In this document: one piece after another, positions 47,995 through 58,131 of the stretch | Position numbering within the stretch: the first letter of the stretch is position 1 | Layout of the letters: every line of letters starts with the position of its first letter | NCBI GenBank assembly: GCA_951813605.1 | Contig: OX638379.1 | Location: 2,766,062-2,830,061, forward strand | Reading direction: 5' to 3' | Source of the DNA: an uncultured Bryobacterales bacterium | Lineage (GTDB): Bacteria > Acidobacteriota > Terriglobia > Bryobacterales > UBA6623 | DNA length: 64,000 nucleotides | The notes under the pieces: model-generated | Database searches by the model: none | The model's input: the letters and a program-made list of their open reading frames with translations, nothing else | What the model was told of the DNA's origin: nothing | Translations under genes and position numbers: made by a program

Positions 47995-50900
47995 CTAGAA
48001 CCGCAGCTTGATCGCGTACTGGAAGATCCGCGGCCCGCCGCCAACCCCGTTGAACTGCCGGAATTGGTTCGTCATGATGAAGTTCGTGCGGTTGATTAAA
48101 TTGAAGGACTCGATGCGCAGCTGCAGCCGCATGCCCTCCCTGATCTGGAAGTTCTTCGAGAGCGCGATGTTCGCCGAGAGCAGGCCCGGGCCGTCCAGGA
48201 TATTGCGGCCGGCGTTGCCGTGGGCGAAGGCGCCCGGCGGGCAGTACGCGGGAGTGTCGCCGTCCGCCGCGACACATGCCGGCACTCTCTCCAATGCGGC
48301 CGTGTCGAAGAACGCGTAGTCCGATCCGCGGATCGCGCCGAGCGAGAGGTCGTCGGGCTGATAGCCGCTGCGCAGCCGGTGGGGACGCTGCGAATCGCCC
48401 AGGTTAAGCGACACGTTCGCCGTCGTGACCGTGAAAGGCGAGCCGGCATAGGAGGTGTACGTGCCGGACAGCTGCCATCCGCCGAAGACAGCGTCGGTCG
48501 TCGTTCCCCAGCCCCGGCCCCAGCGGCGCCCTCGGCCGAAGGGCAGCCGGTACGAGCCCGCGGCCGTGAAGACATGCCGGCGATCCCAAGTCGAGCGGCC
48601 TCTCTCCAAGCTCAGGTTCCTCGAGTCCAGCGCGTTCGCGAAATCCGTCGCTCCACCTCCGTTGGTCCGCGACGAGTCGTCGATCGATTTCGAGAAAGAG
48701 TAGTTGACGCGCCAGAACATTCCTCCCCGGCTGCGCTTGCGCCAGGAAATGTTGGCGGCGTTGCAGTTGGAATTGGAACCGGTGTTGTAGAAGTTGATGC
48801 CGTTCCAACCCGGGATCGGCCGCCTGAATCCATCCTCGCTCAGGAACGACTCCTGGTTCCGGAGAGGCTGGTTGACGTCGTACCTCTTGATCAGGTGCGT
48901 GCCCTTCGACCCGCGGTAATCCATCTCGATGCTGGTGCCGCCGGGCAGTTCGCGCTCGATCGTGAAGTTCCACGACTGCAAGTAGGCTTGGCTCGGATTC
49001 TGCGTGATCCCGCTTGCCGAAGTCGTGCCGCCTATGCGCAATCGAGAGTCGTCCGTCGGATTCTACAGCGAAATCAGGTCCGGCCTGTTGTTCACGCCGG
49101 GGTAGTTCGTGTTGATGGTGAACGGGAATATGTTGCCTAGGTTGTTGCGGAAGGGGTTCAGGATCGTGCCCGCGACAAAGAGGCCGTAGCCGGAGCGAAT
49201 AACCGTCTTGTTGGTCAGACGGTAGGCGAATCCCACGCGCGGCGTGAGATTGTTCCAGTCCGTCTCGATCACCGAACGGGGAAAGCCGAGCGCGGAGGCC
49301 TCTACGAATTGGCCGCTCAGATCGTATTCGGCGGTCAGCTCGTCGAAGTTGTCCGGCAGGTTGCGGAAGCTGGAGAGGACGACCTTGTTGAGGGCCAGGT
49401 TGTAGCTGCCCATCCTGTCGTTAATGTCCCAAGGCATGCGGTTGACTTCCCAGCGGACGCCCAGATTCATCGTGAGCCTCGGCGTGACCTTCCAGTCGTC
49501 GTTGAAGAAGGCTCCTATAGCGACCTGCCACCAGTCCGGAGCGTTGACGCCGCGGCGGATGTTGGTGTTGTGCAGCCAAACCAGGTACATGTCCGCGACC
49601 GGGCTATTGGTGCGGCGGCCCCGGAAACGGTAGTCCCCTCGGGCGTTGTTCACCCCCGGTCGCGCGTAGACGACGTAGTTGTAGTTGTAGCCGTACTTCA
49701 TCGTGTGGCTGCCCTTGATGTTGGTCAGCTTGACATTGAACTGCGTGTCGACCACATCGGTGATGACCGGCTGGTTAGCCGCCGTGCCGATCGTGACATG
49801 CATTGTCCGCGCGCACGCGAGGGAAATCGTCGATGCCCGGATACTTCTGGCGATCCGAGTCCGAGATGAAGTTCACCAAGCCGAGCTCCTGGACGATGTT
49901 GGTGTCCGCGAAGGCGCCCCGCTGGAACACGTCGTTGCCGCTGAGCCCTCCGTGGACCTCCATGAGGAACGTCGGGGAGAACATTTGAGTGTAATCGATG
50001 CCCAGCAGGTAGCGGTCGTCATCGATGGTGTTTCCGAACTGCGGAAGATTGCTCGAACCCCCGAAAGGATTCTCGGTGTTGTTGGCCCGGAGCTGCACGC
50101 GACCGGCCAGCGTGTTCTCGCCGACCTTGTGGTCGACCTTGGTAATGATGCTGTCGAAGTTGTCGTTGTCGTTGTCGACGACGCGGTAGTTGTACAAGTC
50201 GCGGCGCAAATTGAGGTTCGGCAGCGGGTATTCCTGGAACAGCCGCTGGGCGATCGGGTCCAGGCGGCTGGCAGGAATGATGTCGTTCGGGAAGCAGGAA
50301 TTCCGCCTGCCCCTGTTGACTAATTTGATGTTGCAGCCGCCGCCCGCTGTCCGGTCGCGGATCACGAACCGATTCTGCAGCCGCGATAGGATTGCTTGGT
50401 CCGTCGTATCCACGGAGTTGTCCACGTTGATCAGATTGATCGTCTGGCTGAAGTCGCCGTCCCTCTCCATCTGCGTGGGAACGCGGTCCAGGCGGGTCTG
50501 CTCCCGGTCCCTGCGCTGCAACTCGTAGCTGACCATGAAAAAGGTCTTGTTCTTGACGATCGGGCCGGTCGCCGTCATCGAGAATTGGTTCTGATTCAGC
50601 CTCGTCTTGGCCCCGTCGAAGAACCCGCGAGCGTCCAGTGCGTCGTTGCGCAGGAAGCAGCTCACGTTGCCGTGCAGGGCGTTCGTTCCCGAGCGAAGGG
50701 ACATGTTGAGGATGCCGCCGGCCATGCGCCCGTACTCCGCGGAATAGCCCGAGACCTCCATCTTGAATTCCTGCAGCGCGTCGATGTTGGGACGCACCTG
50801 CGCGGCTCCTCCCTGCACGTTGCGGTTGTCGAAGCCGTCCACGTAGAAGTTCGTGTTCGCGGGCCGAGCCCCATTAATCGAGGCAAACGAGCCCTGGGCG

Positions 50901-51400
50901 CTTCCCTTCGGCACCACTCCCGGAACGAAGAAGGCCAAGTCCGTGAAGTCGCGCCCGTTGAGCGGCAGCTCCTGGATCTCCTCCTGCACGATCACGTCAC
51001 CCTTGATCATGCCGTTCTCGGTGTTGAGCGCCACGAGCTGCGCATCGACGGTCACTGACTCGGTCACTTGGCCGAGCTGGAGCTCGACATCAATGCGCCG
51101 GTTGTCTCCCGTGCGCAGCACAATGCCCTGCTCGACATGCTGCTGAAAGCCCTCGGAAGTGACGATCAGCTGGTAGTCGCCGGGAATCAACGCGGGGAAT
51201 GTGAAGCTACCGACTGCGTTCGTCGATTGCTCCCGGGATATCGCCGTGCCAGTGTTGATTACCGTGATTTCGGCGCCGGGAATGACTCCGCCACCGGTGT
51301 CCGCCACGATGCCGGTCAATGTGGCCAGGTTAGCTTGGCCTCAGCAAATAGGAACCACCGGCGCCGCGGGGCAGGCAGCTAGCAGTGCTTTACGTGTCAT
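47995..51400 (-). pseudogene. Long Oar-type TonB-dependent receptor with three disabling lesions
   Basis: A full-length paralogue of the receptor at 44036-47575 with its own promoter, AGGAGG ribosome site and ATG at 51400 (MTRKALLAACPAAPVVPIC). Codon 20 is TGA (51343-51341) where the intact copy reads CFGQANLA. One extra base near 49800 shifts the frame: RADN then HVTIGTAANQPVIT, against LDNHVAIGSAPNLPVIT. A TAG at 49063-49065 interrupts ISL*NPTDDSRLRIGG. The length is one base over a multiple of three, agreeing with a single insertion. All three parts otherwise keep strong similarity up to the final RIFQYAIKLRF. Decay therefore looks recent. Translation from a start after the TGA could at best give the first 500 residues without a signal peptide. 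Confidence 0.9.
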
Positions 51401-51461
51401 TGGTATCCTCCTAATCTAAGCCGACAAGCCAGCTTCGCAACCCACTAACACTCGCTGCGAC

Positions 51462-51490
51462 AGCTTATCCATTCCCCCAAGGAATAGCAA
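51462..51490 (-). promoter_or_regulatory. Promoter of the disrupted TonB receptor
   Basis: On the minus strand TTGCTA (51490-51485), 17 nt, TAAGCT (51467-51462), about 60 nt before the ATG at 51400. It mirrors the promoter of the intact paralogue. Confidence 0.55.
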
Positions 51491-51873
51491 GCAATTGGGC
51501 ATGCCGAACAGATCCTACTCGCCCCGCAATCTCAAGGCGTTGCCACCCAGGCTGGTTCCGGGTTGACGAGACGCTGCCAGCGGGCCTTCGGCTCTGATCG
51601 CCCTCGGCTTGAGGCGTGGAACACTCGATGGCGCTGCCGTTCCAAGGGCCGAGGGCGGGAACTGCCGGCGATGGAGCGCGGCTGTCACGCCACGGCCAAC
51701 GGGATGACGCAAGTGGCAACCTTGGAAAATGCATCGGCAGAAATCGTGTTGAATGCGGAGGAAGAACCGCCGAGTAGGCGATCGGGCCCAGCGCAGTCTT
51801 CCGGCACGGCTGGCCTGACGCCAATGCGCCGGCACGCGAACGGTTAACGACGGGCCGGCGTACAATGGCCAGC
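51491..51873. other. Intergenic, no gene recognised
   Basis: The divergent region between the disrupted receptor and the lectin gene. No coding motif is visible and I see no clear promoter for the lectin. Confidence 0.45.
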
Positions 51874-52377
51874 ATGGCCAAGCTGCTTCCGCCGCTGCTC
51901 TGCGTGCTAGGGCAGGCCTTGTTCGGCGCGGAGGGCCTCGTCATGCTCGTCGACCCTCTTGACGAGCCCGAGCAGTATTGCTTGGACGTGCCGGGCTGGG
52001 GCCGCAGAGTGAATCTCGACGCTCCGCTGATGGCTCACACGTGCAAGCCCGGAGGCAGTGACGAGCTGTTCACCCCCGGCCACCCGGGCAATGGCCAGCT
52101 CTACATGAGGGCCTACGGCCTTTGCGCGGAAGCCGCCTCGGATCGCCCGGGCGCGCAGATCCATATGAGGAGCTGCGGCGCCTCCGGTCTTCAGCGCTTC
52201 GCGTTCGAATCGGACGGCCGCATCCGGCTAGCCGAGAGCGAGCTCTGTTTGGCGGTGGCGGCAGGCACGGGAAGACCGACCGGTGGACCGAGCCATTTGC
52301 GACGCGATTTGGCTCTGCAAGAGTGCGGCGCCGTCCAGTCCTCCCTCTCGACCTGGAAAGTGCCGGGGCCCGATTAA
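51874..52377 (+). CDS. Secreted ricin-type beta-trefoil (QxW-like) protein
   Basis: A 167-residue protein with a signal peptide (MAKLLPPLLCVLGQALFGAE) and one beta-trefoil-like domain with paired cysteines: EQYCLDVPGWG, LMAHTCKPGG, YGLCAEAASDRPGAQIHMRS, LRLAESELCLAVAAGTG-like repeats and LALQECG. This is the R-type lectin layout of three repeats with CLD/CLA and a downstream C, suggesting binding of a carbohydrate outside the cell. Start at 51874 or at the in-frame ATG 51865. A sulfatase remnant follows, so it may once have been part of a glycan-processing pair. Confidence 0.72.
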   Translation: MAKLLPPLLCVLGQALFGAEGLVMLVDPLDEPEQYCLDVPGWGRRVNLDAPLMAHTCKPGGSDELFTPGHPGNGQLYMRAYGLCAEAASDRPGAQIHMRSCGASGLQRFAFESDGRIRLAESELCLAVAAGTGRPTGGPSHLRRDLALQECGAVQSSLSTWKVPGPD

Positions 52378-52611
52378 CCAAAACCCCGACTCCGGCGGTT
52401 CGCGTCGGACTTCACCTGGCGGCCGCTCCTTCCCTATCGGGAGCAGTACATCGAGCCTTCCCCAGGCCGAAGGCAAGGAAGGCCCAGCCGCAAAGCCAAT
52501 TCCGGGATCCGCGGTCGTCATCCGTGGAAATGGATCCGCGACAGTCGATGCGACCCCAGCGGCAGATTTGCATGGAAGATCGACGGGCTGGCGTGCTCCC
52601 CAGCCATCCCG

Positions 52612-53000
52612 CTCCCCTCAGCAGCGGCACGGTCTCGACGTACGAGGCAGGAATTCGCGTGCCGCTGCCCGTCAAATGGCCCGGCGACACGTCCCCGGAC
52701 AGCGTCACGGCAAAGCCTGTCACTATCGAGGACTTGTTCCCGACAATTCTCGAAATCGGCGGAATCGAATTCAGCGGTTAGAGCGCTTCGTTGAACAACG
52801 ACGAAGGCGTGCTCGAGCTTGGCCCGGAAGTGGACGGACGCAGCTTTGCCCCCCTGCTGCGGGGCGAACTTGCCGAAATCGAGCGTGCATTGTTCTGGCA
52901 ATTCCCGCACCATGGGGCGGCCTGACGAGACCTAGCGCGACAGGACCCGGCACCGGCGCGACGAGAGCCGTGCGGCGCGTGGACTGCAAGCTGGCGTAGT
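52612..53000 (+). pseudogene. C-terminal remnant of a sulfatase
   Basis: The plus strand reads STYEAGIRVPLPVKWPGD, TAKPVTIEDLFPTILEIGGI, a TAG, then DGRSFAPLLRGE, ERALFWQFPHHG, a TGA, and in another frame RAVRRVDCKLA. These are, in order, the conserved C-terminal blocks of sulfatases (GGIRVPLIVRWPG, TLLELAG, AVRRGDWKL). The catalytic N-terminal half with CxPxR is missing. The stretch 52378-52611 before it and 53001-53197 after it show nothing I can assign. Confidence 0.8.
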
Positions 53001-53197
53001 GGCATCGCGACGGGCGATATCGATTTGGAATCCGCGGCGCGAGGTGCTTGACCGCTGGCCGCATTGCAAGCACCCGGCTGTCAAGCCGAAATGGCAACAG
53101 GAACGGCCCGCCGTCGGTCTCGCAATGGAAAAGCAGCCCCAGCGAACAATCCCGCCATGCGTCTCGCTGCAGGTACTCTGATTGACGGGACAGACCG

Positions 53198-54643
53198 ATG
53201 GTAATCGCGCCGAGGCCGACAATTAGCGAACTGAGCGGATTGTACGAATCCGGGGCGGTCTCGCCCGTGGAGGTCGTCGAAGAGACCGTTCGCCGCATCA
53301 AGCGCCTGGATCCCGCGCTGAATTCTTTCGTGACGGTGGCGGAAGAGCACGCCTTGGAGCGTGCCCGACAAGCCGCAGCCGACATTAGCGCCGGACGAAA
53401 GCGCGGACCGCTTCACGGGATCCCCTACGCGGCCAAGGACCTCCTGGATACGCGGGGCATCCGCACGACCGTCGGATCGAAGATCATGGCGGACAACGTT
53501 CCGGACCGCGACGCGGCGGTGATTGAGAAACTCGACCTGGCAGGAGCCATCCTGATCGGCAAGACGGGACTGCACGAATGGGCCTATGGCATCACGAGCA
53601 CGAACCCGCACTTCGGTCCGGTGCGCAACCCGTGGGATCCGGAACGCATACCAGGGGGATCCAGCGGCGGGTCGGCATCCGCCCTGGCGGCGGGACTGTG
53701 CGCGTTCTCGCTGGGTTCGGACACGGGGGGCTCGATCCGCATCCCGGCGGCGTTCTGCGGCATCGCGGGGCTCAAGCCAACATTCGGCCGCATCAGCCGC
53801 CGCGGCGCATTCCCTCTCGGCCATTCGCTCGACACGCTGGGCCCGTTCGGGCTTTGCGTTCAAGACACGCTGCTGGCCTACCTCGCCATGGCGGGCCACG
53901 ATCCCCGTGACCCGGCCTCGAGCAAGCAGGCAGTCGATGCCCCTGCCCTAGGCCGCGAGCCGCGGTTGGAAGGGACGGTGATCGGCGTCCCTAGGGGTTT
54001 CTATTTCGAGGGCTTGGCGCCGGACGTGGAGAGCGCGATGAGCGCAGCGTTGCGCGTATTCGAGGAACTGGGAGCGAACCTGCGCGAAGTCGAGCTGCCG
54101 GGCGTGGAACTCGCAAATTCGCTGCACCGCCTGATCCTGCTGGCCGAGGCGACGTCGGTTCACCGCTCCCGGCTCGTGCGCCGCAGGGCGGACTTCGGAG
54201 AGGACGTGCGACTGCTGCTTGACCAAGGCCGCTTCGTGCTCGCCACGGATTACCTCGACGCCCAGCGCGCGCGGCGCGAGTTCTGCCGAAGCTGTGAAAC
54301 GGCTCTGAGCGAAGTCGACGCCTTGGTCGCCCCGGCGATCCCTATTCCCACGGCTCGCGTGGGCGAGCTCGAGATCGAAGTGGACGGACAGATCGAGAAC
54401 GTGAGGCTCGCGACGACGCGCAACATTCGCGCCCTGAATCTTACGGGACTGCCCGTGCTGTCGGTCCCCTGCGGCTTTCACCGGGACGGCATGCCCATCG
54501 GCCTGCAGATCGTGGGGCGCAGATACCGCGAGGATCGCATCCTCTCTATCGGCCACGCGTACGAGCAAGCCACGACCTGGCACACGCAGCTTCCCGCTAT
54601 GGTTCGGGAGCCTCCCAGCGGCACAGATCCAACCGGACCCTAG
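53198..54643 (+). CDS. Amidase signature family hydrolase (GatA-like)
   Basis: A 481-residue amidase. The Ser-cisSer-Lys triad is visible: Lys in GIPYAAKDLLDTRG, cis-Ser in IPGGSSGGSASALAAGL, and the nucleophile Ser in LGSDTGGSIRIPAAFCG. IAGLKPTFGRISRRGAFPL and the C-terminal NLTGLPVLSVPCGF are also typical. It could be GatA of the Glu-tRNA amidotransferase, but no gatB or gatC is nearby and an isolated amidase hydrolysing an amide is more likely. The ATG at 53198 begins MVIAPRPTISELSGLYESGA. Its last 47 nt overlap the convergent alkyltransferase-like gene. Confidence 0.9.
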   Translation: MVIAPRPTISELSGLYESGAVSPVEVVEETVRRIKRLDPALNSFVTVAEEHALERARQAAADISAGRKRGPLHGIPYAAKDLLDTRGIRTTVGSKIMADNVPDRDAAVIEKLDLAGAILIGKTGLHEWAYGITSTNPHFGPVRNPWDPERIPGGSSGGSASALAAGLCAFSLGSDTGGSIRIPAAFCGIAGLKPTFGRISRRGAFPLGHSLDTLGPFGLCVQDTLLAYLAMAGHDPRDPASSKQAVDAPALGREPRLEGTVIGVPRGFYFEGLAPDVESAMSAALRVFEELGANLREVELPGVELANSLHRLILLAEATSVHRSRLVRRRADFGEDVRLLLDQGRFVLATDYLDAQRARREFCRSCETALSEVDALVAPAIPIPTARVGELEIEVDGQIENVRLATTRNIRALNLTGLPVLSVPCGFHRDGMPIGLQIVGRRYREDRILSIGHAYEQATTWHTQLPAMVREPPSGTDPTGP

Positions 54644-55046
54644 ATCCGGCAAACGGGACGTTCTCGTATTCCAGCCGGAGGCGCTGCTCCTGCCCGCGGT
54701 CGCCGGGAAGCGCGATACGCCCCCCGGAGCCGAGGACGCGGTGCCACGGAATCCCTAGCTGCGACGGGCAAGCCCGCAGCGCCCGACCGACCTGCCGCGC
54801 GCCGCGCGGCATGCCGGCCGCCCGGGCGATGTCGCCGTAGGTCGAGACCTTGCCCGGCGGGATGCACGCGACAGCCTGCCAGATGCGATCGCGCCGGATC
54901 GATCGCTCCAGCGCCGTCAGAGGCGCCCGGCGCGGTCGAAGTCGCGCGCGCTCGGAAACCTTGCTAGCCGAGCTGGCTCCGCGTCGCGGCGCGCCTTTCC
55001 TGTCCGCCCGAGTGAACAGCGCGCGCCCCCGGGGAGTCCCTGTCAA
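54597..55046 (-). CDS. Alkyltransferase-like protein (ATL), DNA damage recognition
   Basis: A 149-residue protein with the MGMT DNA-binding fold: IWQAVACIPPGKVSTYGDIA, GMPRGARQVGRALRACPS, then GIPWHRVLGSGGRIALPG. The active-site PCHR of O6-alkylguanine transferases is PWHR here, so it cannot accept an alkyl group. ATLs bind O6-alkylguanine and hand it to nucleotide excision repair. A TTG at 55046, 6 nt before the stop of the zinc-ribbon gene, fits as start, but the first 45 residues are Arg-rich and not conserved. It shares an operon with the zinc-ribbon and PQQ-like genes and overlaps the amidase 3' end. Confidence 0.87.
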   Translation of the reverse strand: MTGTPRGRALFTRADRKGAPRRGASSASKVSERARLRPRRAPLTALERSIRRDRIWQAVACIPPGKVSTYGDIARAAGMPRGARQVGRALRACPSQLGIPWHRVLGSGGRIALPGDRGQEQRLRLEYENVPFAGSRVRLDLCRWEAPEP

Positions 55047-55052
55047 GGAGGC

Positions 55053-55289
55053 TCACCTATGCCCGAGCGGCCCCATCTTGCCCAGCACTTGGTCGAAGAG
55101 ATCCTCCTTGGTGGCGGGCCGCTTCTTAGCGCCTTGCGCCTTGCGGTACTTGTGGGCCGAGTAACAGGTCCTGCATTCGGTGCGCGCCGGCTTCCCGTTC
55201 ACCAGCGAGACGACAGAGTGATTCATCACTCCCTTGCATCGCGTGCAGTAGTCGTCGATGATGTCGCCAAGCCGGTATTCTTCGGCCAT
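55053..55289 (-). CDS. Small zinc-ribbon protein
   Basis: A 78-residue protein with two CxxC pairs, CTRCKGVMNH and CRTCYSAH, expected to bind one zinc, followed by a basic Lys-rich segment (KYRKAQGAKKRPATKED). I do not recognise a function; such proteins often bind nucleic acid. GGGAGG lies 4 nt before the ATG at 55289 and overlaps the stop of the PQQ-like gene, indicating translational coupling. Confidence 0.78.
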   Translation of the reverse strand: MAEEYRLGDIIDDYCTRCKGVMNHSVVSLVNGKPARTECRTCYSAHKYRKAQGAKKRPATKEDLFDQVLGKMGPLGHR

Positions 55290-55298
55290 AGGGCCTCC

Positions 55299-56675
55299 CT
55301 AGTCCAGGGCGATGCAGTACAAGAAGTCTGCCGTGCGAATGAAGATCTGGCTGTCGACAGCTATCGGGCTGGCCAGCGTGTGGCTGTCTAGCCGGTTGAC
55401 TGCGAGGATCTCGTAGTCGCCCTCCACATCCACCACCGTGGTGGTGCCTTCCTCATTGGTGGCGTACACCTTGCCGTCAGCGAGCAGCGGCGAGGAGGAG
55501 TACGTCCCGGGCTCCAAGCGCAGCCGGCCGGTCAACAGCTCTCCCGTCTCTGCGTCGAGGACGTTCAGAATGCCCCGGTCATTCACGACAAACAGCCGCT
55601 TGCCGTCCGTTGCGGGTGTCGGAACATCGGCGCCGCGCGCGTTCTCCCATACCTTCGCGGACTCGCTGATCCAGCCCTCGCCCCCGGCCTTGAACGCGAT
55701 GAACGGGTTTCCTCGCGTGCTGGGCGTGTAAACCGTGTCCCCGATATGCACCGAAGAGGCGATCGTGCGGTAGAAGCGCTCGTGCCCCGGATTGAATCCG
55801 CCCATGCGCCACAGCTCCTTGCCGGTAGTCATGTCGTGCCCGGTCACGTAATCGCCCCCGGAAACGACCAGCTGCTCCGTTCTCCCGACCTTGACGACCA
55901 GAGGCGTCGAATAATCGTCGGGGGACTCGGCCGTGGCATCCGTGGGACGGTTCACCTTCCACACCGTCTTGCCCGTCTTCGGGTCGACGGCGAAAACGTA
56001 GGAGGGGTCGTCGGTCTTCATCCCGTGCAGCACTTGCAAGTACAGGCGCCCGTTGTGCAACCGAGGCGTCGAGGCATAGCCGTGGTTGAGGCCGAACCGC
56101 CCGTAGTCGTCCTGGATATTACGGTCCCAGACCTTGTTGCCGTCCATGTCGTGGCAGGACAGGTCGCCACCTCCAGTCAGCGCCCAAACGTGCATGCCAT
56201 CGGTGATCGGCGAGGGCGAGGCAAGGTTCTGCTTGCGGTAGATACGGTTTCCGCTGCCAATCATCCGGCTCCAGCGCACGGAGCCGTCCCTCCGGTTAAT
56301 CGCCATTAGTAGGATGCCGTCGTGGGATGCCGAAGACGGCGGGCCGAATCGGGGCCCGGCTCCCCGGCGACCGCCAGGTCCCCTTCCGCCGCGCCCTCGG
56401 CCCCGGCCGTACGGCTGCTGCGGCGCATCGAAGCCCTGTTCGGCCGATGTGACGAAAACGATATCCCCCCAGACAGCTGGCGTGGCGGCGCTCCAGCTCG
56501 GCAGAGCAGCCTTCCAGACAACGTTCTCCTCGGTCGTCCATTCGGCGGCGAGACCCGAGGCGGACGGGTTGCTGCCGTTGAACAATGGGCCCCGCCACTG
56601 GGCCCAGTTCGACTCCGCCGCGGCCAGCGGCAATCCGGATAACAGTGCGCCGGTCAGGAAGAGAGGCAGCTTCAT
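55299..56675 (-). CDS. Secreted PQQ-like beta-propeller protein
   Basis: A 458-residue exported propeller. The signal peptide is MKLPLFLTGALLSGLPLAAA, starting at 56675 (an ATG at 56687 is also in frame). The first blade reads NWAQWRGPLFNGSNPSASGL; others include VFAVDPKTGKTVWKVNRP, VTGHDMTTGKELWRMGGF, LFVVNDRGILNVLDAETGEL and VYATNEEGTTTVVDVEGDY. A Gly/Arg-rich insertion lies around residues 95-113. The family is common with sulfatases in Acidobacteriota and Planctomycetes, with unknown function. It leads a three-gene operon (zinc ribbon, ATL) and is transcribed divergently from murA. Confidence 0.87.
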   Translation of the reverse strand: MKLPLFLTGALLSGLPLAAAESNWAQWRGPLFNGSNPSASGLAAEWTTEENVVWKAALPSWSAATPAVWGDIVFVTSAEQGFDAPQQPYGRGRGRGGRGPGGRRGAGPRFGPPSSASHDGILLMAINRRDGSVRWSRMIGSGNRIYRKQNLASPSPITDGMHVWALTGGGDLSCHDMDGNKVWDRNIQDDYGRFGLNHGYASTPRLHNGRLYLQVLHGMKTDDPSYVFAVDPKTGKTVWKVNRPTDATAESPDDYSTPLVVKVGRTEQLVVSGGDYVTGHDMTTGKELWRMGGFNPGHERFYRTIASSVHIGDTVYTPSTRGNPFIAFKAGGEGWISESAKVWENARGADVPTPATDGKRLFVVNDRGILNVLDAETGELLTGRLRLEPGTYSSSPLLADGKVYATNEEGTTTVVDVEGDYEILAVNRLDSHTLASPIAVDSQIFIRTADFLYCIALD

Positions 56676-56868
56676 CGTCAATTCCAAATTCTGCAGGAAG
56701 GGTGCGGCCCGGGATCAGCGGGTACTGCCAGTCAAGGCGAACGCCCGCTGGAGGCGGTTACTTGTCTGATGTCCCGGGCGGCTGCCGACATTGCCTCGCA
56801 TCCGCTCCCGAACGTTCGATCATAATGGGTTTTCCGGCCGCCTTGCAAGCCGGCCCGGCAACCTGACT

Positions 56869-58131
56869 ATGCAGAGAATGCACATCCATGGCGGTCGGCG
56901 CTTGTCCGGACGCATTCCGATTAGCGGGGCCAAGAACGCGGCCCTGCCGGCGCTCGCAGCCACCCTGCTTACCGGCGAAACCGTGTCTCTTCGCCGGCTT
57001 CCGAATGTCGTCGACATCCGTACAATGACGCGCCTGATTGCCAACATCGGCTCCAATGTCGAGCAGGGAGGCGAAGGGTTGTCCGTCCAAGCGAGCGGGG
57101 ATCTCGACCCAACAGCACCGTACGAACTGGTCAAGACTATGCGGGCATCGAGCTTGGTCCTCGGGCCGCTGGCGGCCCGCTGCGGTCGCGCGCGCGTGTC
57201 GCTGCCCGGGGGTTGCGCCATTGGCACGCGGCCGATCGACATGCACCTAGCGGGTCTGAGGGCGCTGGGAGCGACGATCCGGCAGGACCGGGGCTACATC
57301 GAGGCAGTTGCACCGAGGAATGGCCTAATTGGCGGGCGGGTTTCCTTCCGCCGGCCCACTGTGACCGGAACGGAAGACCTTCTGATGGCGTCAGTCCTAG
57401 CCAAGGGCGAAAGCGTGCTCGAGAACGCAGCCCGCGAACCGGAAGTGGTCGACATCGCCTCGATGCTGCGAAAAATGGGCGCTTGCATCGAGGGCGAGGG
57501 GACTTCGACGATCCACGTGCAGGGCGTCGATCAACTCCACGGCGCGGACCACGCGATCATTCCGGACCGCATCGAGGCCGGCACCTACTTGATCGCCGGA
57601 GCGATGACAGGGGGCGAGCTGACGCTCGAGGGCTCGCGCCCGGACCACCTGCGGCCGATCATTACCAAGATGAGGCAGGCCGGCTGCGAGATCGAGGAGA
57701 AGGACAACGGGGAACTGGTCGTGCGCAATGATCGCGCGTTGATCAGCGTAGACGTTACGACGCGCGAGCACCCAGGGTTTCCTACCGACATGCAGGCCCA
57801 GTTCATGGCGCTGATGACCCAGGCGAGCGGAGCGTCCAACGTAGTCGAAACCGTCTTCGAGAATCGCTTCATGCACGCGCTGGAACTGCAGCGCATGGGA
57901 GCGGACATCGAAATCGGCGGGAATCTCGCGATAGTGAGGGGCAAGACAGCTCTCACCGGAACGGACGTGATGGCTTCGGACCTGCGTGCGAGCGCATGCC
58001 TGGTCCTTGCCGGACTGGTCGCGCGCGGCCGCACCGTGGTCCACCGGATCTACCACCTGCAGCGAGGATACGAAGGCCTGGCCGGAAAACTGACCGCAGC
58101 AGGGGCTAGCATTGAGATCGTCGACGAGTAG
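56869..58131 (+). CDS. murA: UDP-N-acetylglucosamine 1-carboxyvinyltransferase (MurA)
   Basis: Catalyses the first committed step of peptidoglycan synthesis, transfer of enolpyruvate from PEP to UDP-GlcNAc in the cytoplasm. The 420-residue length is standard. [11 protein letters not shown] carries the Lys-Asn pair that binds substrate; the catalytic Cys is in [16 protein letters not shown], so the enzyme should be fosfomycin-sensitive in principle; the general base Asp is in [32 protein letters not shown] and [13 protein letters not shown] are also conserved. The ATG at 56869 gives MQRMHIHGG; no strong ribosome site is present. It stops directly against the convergent sulfatase. Confidence 0.96.
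   Translation: MQRMHIHGGRRLSGRIPISGAKNAALPALAATLLTGETVSLRRLPNVVDIRTMTRLIANIGSNVEQGGEGLSVQASGDLDPTAPYELVKTMRASSLVLGPLAARCGRARVSLPGGCAIGTRPIDMHLAGLRALGATIRQDRGYIEAVAPRNGLIGGRVSFRRPTVTGTEDLLMASVLAKGESVLENAAREPEVVDIASMLRKMGACIEGEGTSTIHVQGVDQLHGADHAIIPDRIEAGTYLIAGAMTGGELTLEGSRPDHLRPIITKMRQAGCEIEEKDNGELVVRNDRALISVDVTTREHPGFPTDMQAQFMALMTQASGASNVVETVFENRFMHALELQRMGADIEIGGNLAIVRGKTALTGTDVMASDLRASACLVLAGLVARGRTVVHRIYHLQRGYEGLAGKLTAAGASIEIVDE

Noticed and set aside
53198..54643. GatA of the tRNA-dependent amidotransferase
   Set aside because: The catalytic motifs are shared by all amidase signature enzymes and gatB/gatC are absent nearby, so the general call is safer.
55059..55391. Plus-strand open frame with GGAGG before its ATG
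   Set aside because: It lies opposite the clearly coding zinc-ribbon and propeller genes and its product is low-complexity; treated as a shadow.
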